Source of the DNA: Margaritispora aquatica
Lineage: Eukaryota; Ascomycota; Leotiomycetes; Helotiales; Discinellaceae
Assembly (NCBI GenBank): GCA_007644065.1
Contig: VJWN01000004.1
Coordinates: 1,550,001-1,614,000 of the forward strand
Length of the DNA stretch: 64,000 bases
Reading direction: 5' to 3'
The notes beneath the pieces are model-generated. The model was given only the letters and a program-made list of their open reading frames with translations, was not told the origin of the DNA and searched no databases. The position numbers and the translations under genes were made by a program. Shown here one piece after another: positions 11,825-23,083 of this stretch (within the stretch, counting starts at the first letter, position 1; every line of letters begins with the position of its first letter).

Positions 11825-13068
11825 TCAATTTCCAAATGTTACACAAAACCTCTCGATCTCCTCTCGAATCTCTCTCTTAACCTCCCCCGTAGCCCAGCAC
11901 ATCTCAACAGAATCCAGCTGCACCCTCTTAATCTCCTCATCAGTAAACGTCGCCTTCAACCTCAACAACTTCAGATTCTGCATGATCCAGTTACTCTCCA
12001 CATACACTGGCGAGTCCGAACTGACATTAACCTTGATCCCCTCATCAAACAGCCTCCTGACATACGCAAATAAGTCGTCCTCTTTATGATGCCTCACATA
12101 GGCCCACGGACAGAGCGTAACACCCAGACTTTTCTTCTTAATCAACTCCACCAACTCGGGTCGCTCAGCAGCATCGAGTCCGTGGTCAAGCCGGTCAGCT
12201 CCTGTGCCGCCGACGCACTCAGCTACTTGTCGGATATGCTCATGCGTGTTCTTCTGCGTGACGTCGCAGTGGCAAGTCAGTTTGAAGCCATCGGCTCGGG
12301 CGCGGAGGTAGATGTCCTCGAAGAGCGATGGGGGGCGGTCGTATTCATTTGCGTCGAGGCCGATGCCTACGATCATGTCTTTGTACGATAGTGCTGCTTC
12401 GTAGGCCTCCATTGCTAATTCGGGCGATAGGTCGCGCAATATGCACATTATCCATTGGCATTTGACCTTTAAAAATAAGCTTCCATCTATCGTAAGTTTG
12501 AGGTCACCGGGAGATAGACATTGAGGTCTCTTTCAGCATCAATCTGTGCTCTCCTAAACCCTTTCATAAATATCTCAAACCCAACACCTCGTCGAGTATG
12601 TGCCTGCGCATCAAAAGATGGCTCACAATACCTAACATTCATCTCGGCCGCCTTCTCAAAATACCCCATGGCTAATTCATAGAAATCCTCTTCCGTTCTC
12701 AACACTTCCATACTACCATGAAAAGCATCGAAAAAGCCAGATACTTGATTCGCTCCCTTGACACTTTCAACTCCAAGCAAATTATACATCTCTTTGAGTC
12801 CATCTAGTGAAGTGAAAGTCTTGTTCAATCGCAGTGAATGAAGAGGAATTCCATTTTGCTGCCCAAGCTTGAAGCGAAGTTCAGGCGTAAGCGTCCCTTC
12901 GATATGAACGTGTAGCTCAATCTTAGGAATACCATCTATAAACAGGTCGTGAAGTGAGTTGACTTCTTGCTTCCCTAGGAGATATCAGTACGCTATGATA
13001 TTTCATATACTCTCATCTATTTGCAGGGCTTTACACTTTTGGATTTTCTCATACGGAATAGGGCCCAT
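11825..13068 (-). CDS. Adenosine/adenine deaminase-like metallohydrolase
   Basis: Member of the adenosine/adenine deaminase family (TIM-barrel zinc hydrolases of purine salvage). Exons 13068-13035, 12974-12508 and 12466-11825 (introns 60 and 41 nt) give 380 aa. The start MGPIPYEKIQ was chosen because splicing at GTAAAG restores phase into SLHDLFIDGIPKIELHVHIE. The HxH metal pair is HVHIEGTL near residue 34. The body keeps WIMCILRDLSPELAM, IGLDANEYDRPPSLF and RLDHG. Two motifs differ from classical enzymes: the HAGE box reads HCDV, and the SDDP box reads SSDSPVY, so the usual catalytic Glu and the second Asp are not in their normal places. HCDV may be a subfamily trait. The short second intron (donor GTGACC) is supported by the clean protein join but has weak signals. 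Activity and substrate are uncertain. Confidence 0.8.
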
Positions 13069-13674
13069 GACGACAGAGCTCTGATTTGACACTTTTGGTA
13101 GATTTTCAAAGCCGCAAACTACTGGCGGACATGCAAATAAAAGAAGGGGCTGGAGCAAGGGAACTCAGAATTCAGTTCATTTCGTTCGAGTCATCTCCAC
13201 TCTTGGCTTAGCAATATTTGGCAACTCCTCCAATGAGCCTCCTTGACCCCACTTTGTATCATAGGTTCATCATCGAGGTTTTATTAATTTCAAGCACATA
13301 TTGAAGGCAACGACCAACACAAAGTCGCTGCTCTGCTCTGCAAGCATCGAAAAAGTACATAAGCACTTGCTTAGTTGTCAGCTCAATGAGTCAATTTGAC
13401 TTCAAAAGCACTTCTGCCTGATAAGCCACATGACCATGAAGCGTGACCTAGCAGTACCCTTCGTAAAACAAGACGGCAGTTCCATAAAAGTTATTTGTTT
13501 CATTACGCAAATCGCTACTCGCTACAGCACACATCCAACAACACACCCTTCCACTAATCAGCCAGTGACGTTCAGCAGGCCATAATCGTCGTCCATCATT
13601 CCAAGTATCCTAGCACGAAACGCGAAAGCTGTGTTGCGATATTCAACATAATCCTAACAGAGATCATCGTGGTA
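13069..13674. other. Intergenic region
   Basis: About 0.6 kb holding the promoter of the deaminase gene (left) and the 3' flank of PAN3 (right), both on the minus strand. No gene or repeat was seen. Confidence 0.5.
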
Positions 13675-15778
13675 TCATGTGTATCGCTTCCCTCCTACAC
13701 CCGATCCTCCTTTGACAAGTTCACTCCAAGCACTCTCGACTTGCTTCTTGAGTTCCTTGTAAGAGACAATAAACATATCTTGCTCATTGCGACTGATGAG
13801 CTTAATCATTTGTGGCGATCCTGCATCGAGCTTATTCAGATTCATGAGAATATGAGCAAGGTCAACCACTGGCTTTCCATCTGCATCCACCTGGTGGAAG
13901 ACATAATCGCGAAATAATTTCAGCATGTACCGTTCCCCTACTTCAGACCATCTTGTATCTGAATCGTAATCGGGCCGTTCATTGATGCTCCCAAGCTTCG
14001 AAAGAAGCCGGACTAATCTGCCGTTTTCAAGCTCCCCGGATAATGTAGATGTAATAGCATCATTGGCATGTAGAGTGGAGTCGAAAGCTGAGATGACTTG
14101 ATTCGATATGCCCTGAATGAAGACCTCGATAGTTTTCGGTACATCAGTTGCTGGAGTCAACAGCCACATAATTGCATCATACAACACGGGGCTGTAGATT
14201 CGATGCAAGTGCTCGAGAGGTGTTTTCAGCTGCGCGATTGGGTTTACAACGGTAGCATTGTTGGTGGCAATTGCAAGGATGAGCCTACCAAACAGAATGA
14301 AATCTTCTTGCTGCAATTCATTTACAGGTCGGTTTGCTTCTGATTGAACAACGTCGAGAATTGAGCAGGCGTTGAGACGAATACGGCCCTTCTCTGTCAA
14401 GAGAACTTTGCTTGGATCCATGCATCGAACGGCAAGAGAAGCAGAATGAACAGACTTGATTGCCGATGCAATCTGGACAATGTAGGAGAAAAGCTGATTC
14501 TCTGGAACAGCAGTGGTGGTGGGGCGGCCGAATCTATTGATTGAGGTAAAATGATGCTCGACAAGGGTTTTGGACATGGGGTGATAGTTGTAAACAAAGA
14601 TCAAAGAACTATCCCTGAAGGCCTGTGTTGTAAAAGCATCGACAATAGAAACGATTCCAGCATTATCAACGCGTTTCCAGTCCTTGACGGACCGAATGGC
14701 TCGCTCATTGCTTAGTCGGAATCCTGCAGTTGTGAGCATAAGGCTTGGAGAAAGTTTTGTGATATATACCTTCAAGTCGACGCAGAACATATGTCTGTCC
14801 ATTCTTGCTTGATGTTGCCTTGTAGACCCAACTTGGAAAGCCGAAGACCGCGGCGTTTTTGTTGTGATTTGTATCAAGAGGAACAAGAGTATGGTATTGC
14901 TCAACGACAGGTAGAAGAGACGCTGAAGAGTTTAGCATTGGCTACTATATAAGAAGCAAAATCTTACTTTGCATCACTTGGAGAGTTGCTTCGGATTTCT
15001 TTTGCAACTCCTCACGTAGGTCGTTGGGAATGAATAGGTCATGAGGTCCTCTTTGGTATGGTAGTAGATCCTCTTTATGACTAGTTACTGGTGCGTATAG
15101 GTGATATTGAAGCTGGGCAGGATCAGCATAGTCAAGGCTTGAGGAGTTGCAATACTGACTGGGTGCTGAGTTGCACCAAAAGTGGCTTGCGCTGGATAAT
15201 ATCCACTGCTGCTTGTTGCCAAATTGGTGCCATCCTCAATATAGGGGTTATGCTGGACAAAATTTATACCCTGATTGAGGGTTGACATAGAAAAATTGTC
15301 AAAGGTTAGGTCGGTAGTGGATGTATTTGGAAGCTATTGAAATTAGAACATAAGCTGCATCGATTGGACTGGATTGGTTTACGGTTTGAGAAGTTTCGTA
15401 GTTTTGTGAAATTTGTGTTTGGGGTGTGAATTCGCGAATAGTTGCAGGATTGAAAACGCTTGGTTCGTGATCTAACTGAGTCTTTGGAGTGACAGAGCCT
15501 GATGAGTTAGAAGGATTCAAATTGAAGGTATCGGTGAGTTCTTACCGCTAACCGCAGCTCTAGGCGTGAATGAAGGGGCACTGGCAGCTTGCGATGATAT
15601 TGTAGAAGTTCGCGGAACTGGCAAGGTAGCGGGTGTGAAGGCAGGTGATTCCACATTGAGGGAGCGTTTAGTGCTGCTAAATGAGTGATGTCAGTATACT
15701 TGTCAAATTGTTCAAAGCGCATCGAGAAGAAAATATGAAATAAGTGAACCGGCGACGAGATCCAGAGGGGCCGACCAT
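13675..15778 (-). CDS. PAN3: PAN3, regulatory subunit of the PAN2-PAN3 poly(A) nuclease
   Basis: PAN3 tethers the PAN2 deadenylase to poly(A)-binding protein for cytoplasmic poly(A) shortening. In-phase exons are 15676-15546, 15498-15383, 15333-15160, 15112-14968, 14922-14770 and 14723-13675, plus a proposed short first exon 15778-15750. This gives about 598 aa. Introns are 47-51 nt except the first (73 nt). Exon 2 starts in a PAM2 motif (SLNVESPAFTP) that binds PABP. LQYHLYAPVTSHKEDLLPYQ and HDLFIPNDLREELQKKSEA precede the pseudokinase (FGFPSWVYKATSSKNGQTYV near its start). The coiled coil and C-terminal knob follow, ending near SWSELVKG-like sequence (AWSELVKGG). The N-terminal CCCH zinc finger usual in fungal PAN3 was not found upstream. 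The first exon uses a weak GTTCAC donor and is the least certain part. Confidence 0.9.
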
Positions 15779-16105
15779 GGCCGGATGATGAGAAGCAACT
15801 ATTGACATGTTGACAGAACAGAAGGGTTCATAGTCAAATAGAAGGATGTTCAGTTCATAGATCCAGAGTCCGATTGTAGCTTTGCCAGAATGTCGATAGT
15901 TGCAATGACGCACAGAAGCTGTTTGCTTTCAATTACTCTCAATCACCAATTGGCCTCAAGGAAGGCAGGGACATCCATCAGCAGCACCAATGAGAAGGCT
16001 ACGCCCCAGCATAGCCCAGACCTGACCATTCCTGCAGATCGCGAGTTCTGGTGTGCGTGCCCTCCAACTGCCCTTGAAGGTGCAGGGGAAGTCGTATCCA
16101 GGAAC
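15779..16105. other. Short spacer upstream of PAN3
   Basis: About 330 bp between the proposed PAN3 start and the small unknown gene on the same strand. It contains minus-strand open frames, one with CRN-like residues, but none encodes a CCCH finger. If PAN3 has further 5' exons they should lie here. Confidence 0.4.
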
Positions 16106-16583
16106 TCATCGATCAGAGTCTCTACCAAAGAGGGTCTGAATACACGTATTTCCAGTTACGAAGATGTTTAATTAGTTTGAAACTAACCTTGTCCTCACTT
16201 CCATTTTGACATCCATCTTTTGCGGCTTCTTGTTCCGTGGCTTCCGCGGCATCTTTTGCAGCTCGAAGCTCTCTCTGTCTGGCTTGGTATGCAAGTGCTT
16301 CTGGGGTAGTGTTTTCAATAGATATAGCTCCACGTCTTTCGTTGGCAAAGATAGGCGGAAGAGTACTAAAAAGCAGACCGGAGGATGTGGTATAAGCAGG
16401 TTCTTGACGTCCCAGAATGATTTGTTTTCTTGGTACAATGAATCGGACATTGAAACGGTCCTGTGGTGATTCTTCCACCAAGGATGATTTGACCTTCTGG
16501 ATCTTTTGAACCTTATTCGTTGGGGTGACAGGATTCTCTATTCTCTGACTTGATAACTTTCTCTTTCGACCAGCGGAGTCCAT
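16106..16583 (-). CDS. Small hypothetical protein, function unknown
   Basis: Not recognised. Exon 1 (16583-16188) encodes 132 residues from MDSAGRKRKLSSQRIENPVT: a basic, probably nuclear-type start (RKRKL), a central stretch with several hydrophobic residues (FNVRFIVPRKQIILGRQEP), and an Ala/Glu-rich helix (ALAYQARQRELRAAKDAAEA). A GTTAGT donor at 16187 and a TTCAG acceptor at 16136 (52 nt) would add nine residues and stop, for 141 aa. A later GAG acceptor would instead give a longer hydrophobic tail ending near 15946. The start was taken at the Met that begins the basic stretch; an in-frame upstream Met at 16736 exists but its sequence looks like leader. It could encode a chromatin- or RNA-associated protein, but nothing proves it. 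Confidence 0.5.
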
Positions 16584-19093
16584 TATGGGATAGTTGATAA
16601 CTCGATGGGTGTGGAGGAAGAAAGTTGAATTGAGAGTCGAATTGAGACGGAGAGTGATTTGATCAAAATCAAGTAGAGATTCTTCAGTTGGTGGTTGATG
16701 GCTGATGCTGTGAAAAGGCTGGAAGCTCCTTCCCAACAGAAAATATTGCGAAGAATCGTGAAGCGAGGCAAGTTAAGCTAACAAAAACCAGTCTCGCCCT
16801 CGATTAATTGGCCTATTATATGTTTGCCAGGATTCGTTTAATTTTTTTCCAAGGTAATTGTGAGAGACTCAAGATATCTTTCCACAGTCCCGATCGAATT
16901 TGAGTCTGTACAGGTTATTGTTGATATTTCCATCTGTGCCATACTCAACATTGAGTCGAATTACAACCATTCTCACGGAACATGCCTTGAAGCAACTCTT
17001 TTAGAAGGCGCGCAACCATTACATTGCAGTGGCGGAGATACTCTGAATTAACGCTTGGATCAAGAGCATATGTTGGAAAAGTTGGTGAGAACGTTGATCC
17101 AGGAAGACATGCCTGCCTGTCGGTAGTCATGATTACGAACCCTCAACACCTCCAAAATACAATCGAATTCAGCAGCATGATTAAACAAAGTGCCTCGGCT
17201 AATCATAGATAGGCTTGAGGGACATGGTTTCGCTTGTCTGACTACAAGTTGCTTAACAACTCATTCTTACAGCCATCGACGACCTCGAAACAAGGCAGCC
17301 ACAACAGCCATCAGACCTCTCAGACACTTCATAACCAAGTCTTGAAGACAAGAACAGCACAAATAAGGTTCGCGCTTGGCTACCAAATCCTTTCGGATGC
17401 AGCTAGTGACAATGTCCACCCAGAGGAAAAGTTGGCCCGCCAAAACAGCATGCCATAAACCATACCCAAGAAGACTGAAAGAGTCTTATCGAAGAGCGAA
17501 GATGGTTTGCCCAAGCGTCGGTGCCATGAAGATCCAATTGATCGAGGGGCAACGTACCGGTACCGGACAACAGTAGTTTCCATGAGAATGCTTAATGGTG
17601 TTGAGGTGAGAAAAGCCATGCCGGTTAAGCACTTGGCTCAACACCCGATTTTGAATGATCATCCCGAACAATAGCTGATGTTTTGTTTACAGACTATGAC
17701 TCGAAATAACTTAGGATTTCGTTCGTCCATAGTTCTGACCATACAGAGTTGCCTGGTTCCAAAAAGCTAAGGCTCCGTCCGAATTCAGACAGTCTCTTGC
17801 CCGAAATCCTTCTATGTGCACAAACACAATTCTGTGCAGAGCCTAAGGTTTGTTGACCGCTTTTGTCTCTATTTCGCATAGACGACCAGTCAAAGAAGCA
17901 CAGCTAGCAGTGCTTGCTTGATGCAATGCTGATTTATATGGCTTTGATGTGTGTCGCTACCTTGGATGTGTGATTTTTTTGGTGTCCGCCTCTTTATATA
18001 TAAAAGAGTCTCTGAACCAAGCAAAAATATAGCCCATTGATCCCAACATATAACTTTGATACACTCCCAACTTCTGCTCCAGTTTTGGGTCCGTGTCCAG
18101 TTTTACATCATGTAAAGATCGATGTACAGTTTAAATCCGGCTCGATCCGAGGAATGGAGATATAAAGAAATCAGGCTTACCTATCCGTCGGAGGAGAAGC
18201 TGTCTTGTTAGGGTCATGATTGAAGGCGCAACCCTGGTCTTCATACCGACAATGGCCATATATCAACACGTTCCTGCAGAGAGTGTCCTTAGAATTCTCT
18301 GAAATCCTCCATCAGCATTCTTTACAAGCATATATCATGGTTCCCTTGATTCGGCATACCTCGTCCCTTGGGTCTAGGAGAGCCTGCCGGCTTGCGAAGC
18401 TCGGGGGGACTGAACCTCGTGGTCGTCATTTCGATGCTATATTTTCCAGCACTTATCGACCGCACCCCATTGACTCGAAGCGAAGTCTAGTTCTTAAGTT
18501 AGTATAGTCCAAGGAAAGTCATGAAGAAAGCAGAGAAAGTATCGCGTGAAATCAAGCTCTTGGAAGACAAAAACGCGTTGTCCCTATTATTACCAAAGAA
18601 ATAGAGAAAGCTATTATTGGGAGACTGTAACTTGCTTTATCCTGGCAAACATTTCCTCGTTGCGATTGCGATTGCCCAAAAATTGACCCATCGAAGGGCT
18701 TAGAGAATGAATCTCGGTGTATTGATCTCTGCTAATGTCTCATGTATCCATGGCTGAAGATATTCCTTGGTCGTATGGAGGTCAGTTTTGGTATTCAACC
18801 AAGAAAGTGAACTTCGGACGCGGGGCTGTCTCAGCAGCAGTGTGGAGCTCAGGAAGTGCGTGTGGCGTCCGGAGCGGATTAAATGGGGCGCCGGAACCTT
18901 ATTGTGGCTTCGTTCGGCTTTGTCTACCTATGACCTAGTCGTGCGGCCTGGAGTCTTCGAATGTGTTCCTATCAGTCTTCACTATACTATGTGATTCACC
19001 ACAATCCTTTGAATTCGACCTGACTTCTTCATACTTCCGACCACCTACCTTCGTTACTCCTATAAGAGCACTGAGTATTATAAGAAATTCAAT
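16584..19093. other. Gene-poor region, 2.5 kb
   Basis: Short open frames of 60-95 codons occur on both strands but show no domains, no splice-linked partners and no repeats. The right end (about 18950-19090) is the presumed promoter and leader of the UBX gene. A GC-rich patch lies at about 18815-18900. Confidence 0.45.
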
Positions 19094-20689
19094 ATGGCAA
19101 CACCAGAATTGGATATCAGCCAGCTATCCGAGTCGCAACAGCTGGCCTTACAACAATATACATCACTCACAGATCAAGATGCACAGGCAGCGATACCATT
19201 GCTTCAGCGATCACAGTGGAATGTTCAAGTATGTTTAGCCACTTTCTATGGTTCCTCAAAATATGCTAACATTCGCATATAGATTGCAATCACTAAATTC
19301 TTTGATGGAGAGGGACCGGATCCAGTCGCAGAAGCTCTCGCCGCACAGAATTTCCCCGAACCACGAGCCGCAAGACAAGAGAATTTGCAACACAGTCTTC
19401 TTGCTGGTAATCATAATTCAAGATCAGAAAGACAACTCGATCCAGCACCGCGCATAGTTCCACAGCCTGATGGTGACGTCGTTCGAAGACCACCCTTTCT
19501 TCTTGCGCTACTTTTCACACCATTCAGTATTCTCTATAAGGTTTTCTCATATCCATTAGGATTATTATCCTTTCTCTTCCCCTTTCTGCCACGGTTATTG
19601 CGACCAAATACCACTTCTGGAACTACAAGAAGACGAAATACTGGCGGCCGAAGATCGTTAAAGCCACGAGATGCGGCTGCAAGGCTGAAGCGAGAACTGG
19701 AGGAGGAATATGGCGAGAACACTTTACCGATTCATGAAGGAGGATACGCCCAAGCTCTCGATCTGGCAAAGAAAGATCTTAAATTCCTAGTCATCGTTCT
19801 CCTTTCACCCGAACACGACGATACATCATCCTTTATACAAGAGACCCTTTTGGCACCTGAAGTTCAGGCCCTGATGAACGATCCTAAAAACAACATCTTG
19901 CTCTGGGTTGGAGATGTCCGTGATTCAGAAGCATACCAGGTCTCTACATCACTTGTCTGCAACAAGTTTCCTTTCACTGGTGTGGTGGCACATACACCTA
20001 GGGTCTCTAGTACAGCCATGTCTGTCATATCTCGTATAACTGGCCCTATGGATGCCTCGACATACGTTGCAAAAATCAGTAGCGCTATTTCCACACATGA
20101 GGAGCAGCTCACTACTGTTCGCGCCGCACGGTCAGCGCAAGACTTTGAGAGAAGCCTTAGAGAGCAACAAGATTCAGCATATGAGCGATCCTTGGCAGCA
20201 GATCGCGAGCGAGTCCGACTACGAAAAGAGGCTGAAGCACAAGCCTTGGAAGAGGAGCGCCGGAAAATTGCTGAGGCTGAAGCCGCCGAAAACTTGGCGG
20301 CAATGAAGCTACAATGGAGGAGATGGAGGGCAGCAAATATTGCACCCGAACCAAGTACGAGCGAGAAGGATGTGGTGCGGATAGCACTAAAAATGCCAGA
20401 GCATATGGCCGCTGTAAGAGTAATGCGGCGGTTTCACGCGAGCGATGATGTGGAAGCCATCTACGCCTTTGTAGAATGCTACGATCTCCTCACAGAAGGT
20501 ATAGACGAGAAAGCTGAGAAGCCAGAGGGTTACAAACACGACTTTGGATTCAGGATCGTCCAAACATTACCTCGAGTCGTATACGGTGTGGAAGAAGCAG
20601 GCTCTATTGGAGAGAGGATTGGCCGAAGTGGAAATCTCATTGTTGAAGAGATCAAGAATGACGATGATGATGACGATGAGGATGAATAG
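19094..20689 (+). CDS. UBX-domain protein of ER-associated degradation (FAF2/Ubx2-like)
   Basis: Adaptor that recruits the Cdc48/p97 ATPase to the ER or lipid-droplet membrane. Exons 19094-19228 and 19283-20689 (54-nt intron with GCTAAC branch site) give 513 aa. The order is the family's: an N-terminal UBA-like helix bundle (about 5-50, LSESQQLALQQYTSLTDQDA), a hydrophobic hairpin at about 116-151 (PPFLLALLFTPFSILYKVF and on), a UAS thioredoxin-like domain at about 190-320 (KDLKFLVIVLLSPEHDD), a charged coiled coil (EEERRKIAEAEAAENLAAMK), and a UBX domain near the C-terminus (VVRIALKMPEHMAAVRVMRR). The protein ends in an unusually acidic run of Asp and Glu. The domain order and the membrane hairpin make FAF2 more likely than a soluble UBX protein. 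Confidence 0.9.
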
Positions 20690-21181
20690 ATAATAGATAA
20701 ATGTCTGAATAAATGTATATCACAATTAACAATGCATGTCTCGGTCTTACTGTGTGTTTAACTACAACAATGTTACATATACTTGTCCCAAGCAGAAACC
20801 TCTGGACTACATACTAGGTATTGCTCTCAAGCCAACATTGGACTCATTTACAAATTAGCAACCATGATTACACCTCTTGCTACGTTTAAGCGAGAAAAAA
20901 AATGCCCATTAACAAAATTACCTCATCAGTTATGGAAATTCTGTTCAAAGAATGATCGACACAACGAGTTCTCACAATACACTTCTTATGTCTCAAGACA
21001 CTAGATTTATATAATGTCCTTAAATTAAATATAGGTAGAATGCTGAAGTGTTGTATAGTAATCTTACAGAGAAACCTAGTTTTTAGAATCTCGCTCTCAG
21101 CCTTGCCCCTCCAATATTGCTTGCCCCTCCATCTCGATTTTTACCGTCTTCAACGGCTCCTAACCCCACTCAATTCCCTAG
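20690..21181. other. Spacer before the methyltransferase relic
   Basis: About 0.5 kb of AT-rich sequence. It may contain the unrecognisable 5' part of the decayed methyltransferase, because a CCCTAG acceptor-like site lies at 21176-21181 immediately before the first recognisable codons. Confidence 0.35.
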
Positions 21182-21786
21182 ACAAACCAGCTTTCAGTCG
21201 GTGTCATCAGTGTGCTCATCGCCGCTATGAAACTCAAGTGCGCATCTCCCAACACTAGCTAGGTCGTCATGAGTGTCAGGCATCTCGAAATCCCTAATGC
21301 GATTGGCGAGGTGCTGATTGACAAAGGTACTTTTGACGCGTTCATACATGGGAGTTTGTGGGATCCGCTTTGGGATATGAACTCTAATGTTGAGCTGCAT
21401 TTTGATGTGGTATGCGGCGCTTCTACCCCCTTTGTGTTGCCTCCTTTGGACATACCATGGTACCAGGCGTAGTTTAGAGTATTGGAGAGGGTATGGGCAT
21501 GTGTAAAAGAGAGATGAGGTGGAATCGAAGATGTGTATTTGAGCGGCAGGGAAACTGAACTATTGATTGCTGGAACTAAAGGAAAATACGTGTCGAGAGT
21601 CCTCAAGCCAGGTGGGAAATGGCTGTACATCACGTATCGGCAGCCGCATTTCATGAAACCACTGCTTTTGAGAGGGGGCAAATAGAAGCTAGAGTTTGAA
21701 GTCCTATAGGATTCAGATGAAGGTGGTGGGTTCGAATATTTCGATTTTGTGACGACACGGCCTGAGAAACAGAATGCAGATTTTTG
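21182..21786 (+). pseudogene. Decayed class I methyltransferase (EEF1A-lysine-methyltransferase-4-like)
   Basis: Plus-strand codons from 21182 match the middle and end of a small SAM-dependent methyltransferase: NQLSVGVISVLIAAMK, then VRHLEIPNA, LIDKGTFDAFIHGSLWDP, and after a break VLKPGGKWLYITYRQPHFMK and GGGFEYFDFV. The first block runs to about 21412 and the second from about 21543 to the stop at 21786. In-frame TAG codons lie at 21260, 21683 and 21707. The first two are where the family has Trp, consistent with TGG to TAG changes. The 5' third with the SAM-binding glycine motif is not recognisable. The 130-nt break could be a degenerate intron (GTATGC at its start). A 179-codon frame on the opposite strand is only its antisense. 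Confidence 0.72.
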
Positions 21787-21855
21787 AGAGCAATCCATGA
21801 TCTTGTATAATATCTGATTCTTTAAATATCGTAGCTCTGAGTCTTATGTTCTCTA

Positions 21856-22921
21856 TCAAGACCTACTCTTCTTCGTCCCAATAAGCCACGTAACATAGCC
21901 CGTGGGCCATGTGTGCATTTCGTGCCCACTCCTCACTTCCCATCCATCACAATTGGCACCGCACTCCTTCATCAGGGCCTGCACCTCCTCTGGCGTCCTC
22001 GTCCTCAACGAGGAGATGATGCCATCAAACACCAACACAAACGGGATAATTGGCACGAGGTACGTGAAGAATAAATGTCCTGGTGAGCGCCAAAAGTAGA
22101 AAGGCGTGATTGCAAACATTAGCGGCCAGAGGAGGCAAATCGTGATCAGGGAGGACAATGTACGTTCTTGGAGCTCGAAGATACTGGCTATGTTAGATAT
22201 AGTAGCGAGAGGGAAGACAGCACATACCCAAATCCATCAGCAGTCTCAATAGTATTTTTAAGAATAGCCGAACCTAGCTTATCTTCAAAATGATGAAATG
22301 CCAAGTTGTAAAGACGAAATATTTCCCTCCCATCCTTTCCATTGAGACTCGCTGGGGCGTTCGCAGCATCCACAGGCTCATCCACAAAGCTCAGGTTCTC
22401 GCTTTTCTTCGCAGCTTCCGTCCAGTCTGGTATATGCGGATGCAGATCCGTCAGGACAAACTTGACAGCGCCTTTACCCTCTCCATTGACCACCTGTCTA
22501 GGTGATCTGGGCGTGAGGCCTTTATTCGCATCCGAAGTAGTCAAGAAAGACGAAGATGAAGAGGAATTCGATGCAGATAGTGTGGCGTTTAGATCTTTCT
22601 CAATGAATGGCGTGGGTCCTCCTGCACCAGCGCAGAAATCAACGTACGTATAATTTGTCACACTGGATTCGAGGTTGTTATACAGCACGCCTGCTACGAG
22701 TTGTGCGGGGAAGGATTTCTGGATGATTGGTACCCGGAAAGTCCAGCAGAGAGTGAGGCATGATTGAACTTTCTCGCGGAGGTATTGAGGAAACCTGCTC
22801 GTTGTTAGATATGATGTCTGTGCAGCTCTGGGAGGCTATGTTAAGCTCCAATTGACATTTGAACTTACCATGCCTGGTCATTTATTTCATAAAAATGGAT
22901 CCTGGGGCATAATAGCACCAT
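21856..22921 (-). CDS. Membrane-associated SAM-dependent methyltransferase-like protein
   Basis: Fungal methyltransferase-like protein. Exons 22921-22869, 22794-22228 and 22183-21856 (introns 74 and 44 nt) give 315 aa. The start MVLLCPRIHFYEINDQ was preferred over upstream in-frame Mets because family members begin close to RPRIHLYEI-like sequence. SAM-binding motif I is VDFCAGAGGPTPFIE near residue 75. A Ser-rich insert follows, then LTDLHPHIPDWTEAAKK and FRLYNLAFHHFED. The C-terminal third has two hydrophobic spans (LITICLLWPLMFAITPFYFW and LFFTYLVPIIPFVLVF), so it is probably an integral membrane protein. It shares a 162-bp promoter region with the divergent P450. The substrate is unknown; it may modify a lipid or small molecule. 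Confidence 0.8.
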
Positions 22922-23083
22922 TTCGAGAGATTTCAAAGCAATTGAATGTTTGGAAGCAGAGGCAGAAGGGAAAAAGTGGTTGAATCCACAGAAGATGTCA
23001 CTGTCCAAACAGGGCTGTGAAACGAGGCTAGAAATCAAAACTCCACGACGGTGACTTTGCTTCAACGCATCATCGATACCAAA
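22922..23083. promoter_or_regulatory. Compact bidirectional promoter
   Basis: Only 162 bp separate the start codons of the divergent methyltransferase and P450 genes, so both leaders and promoters must share this stretch (or overlap coding sequence). Co-expression is inferred from this spacing alone. Confidence 0.5.

Noticed and set aside
15890..16171. Plus-strand 93-codon frame opposite the PAN3 upstream region
   Set aside because: No domain, and it overlaps the presumed promoter and 5' region of the minus-strand genes.
18220..18507. Plus-strand 95-codon frame
   Set aside because: Random-looking composition, no splice partners and no leader.
21259..21798. A 179-codon minus-strand open frame
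   Set aside because: It is the antisense of the decayed methyltransferase, whose plus-strand codons match a known family; the minus reading matches nothing.
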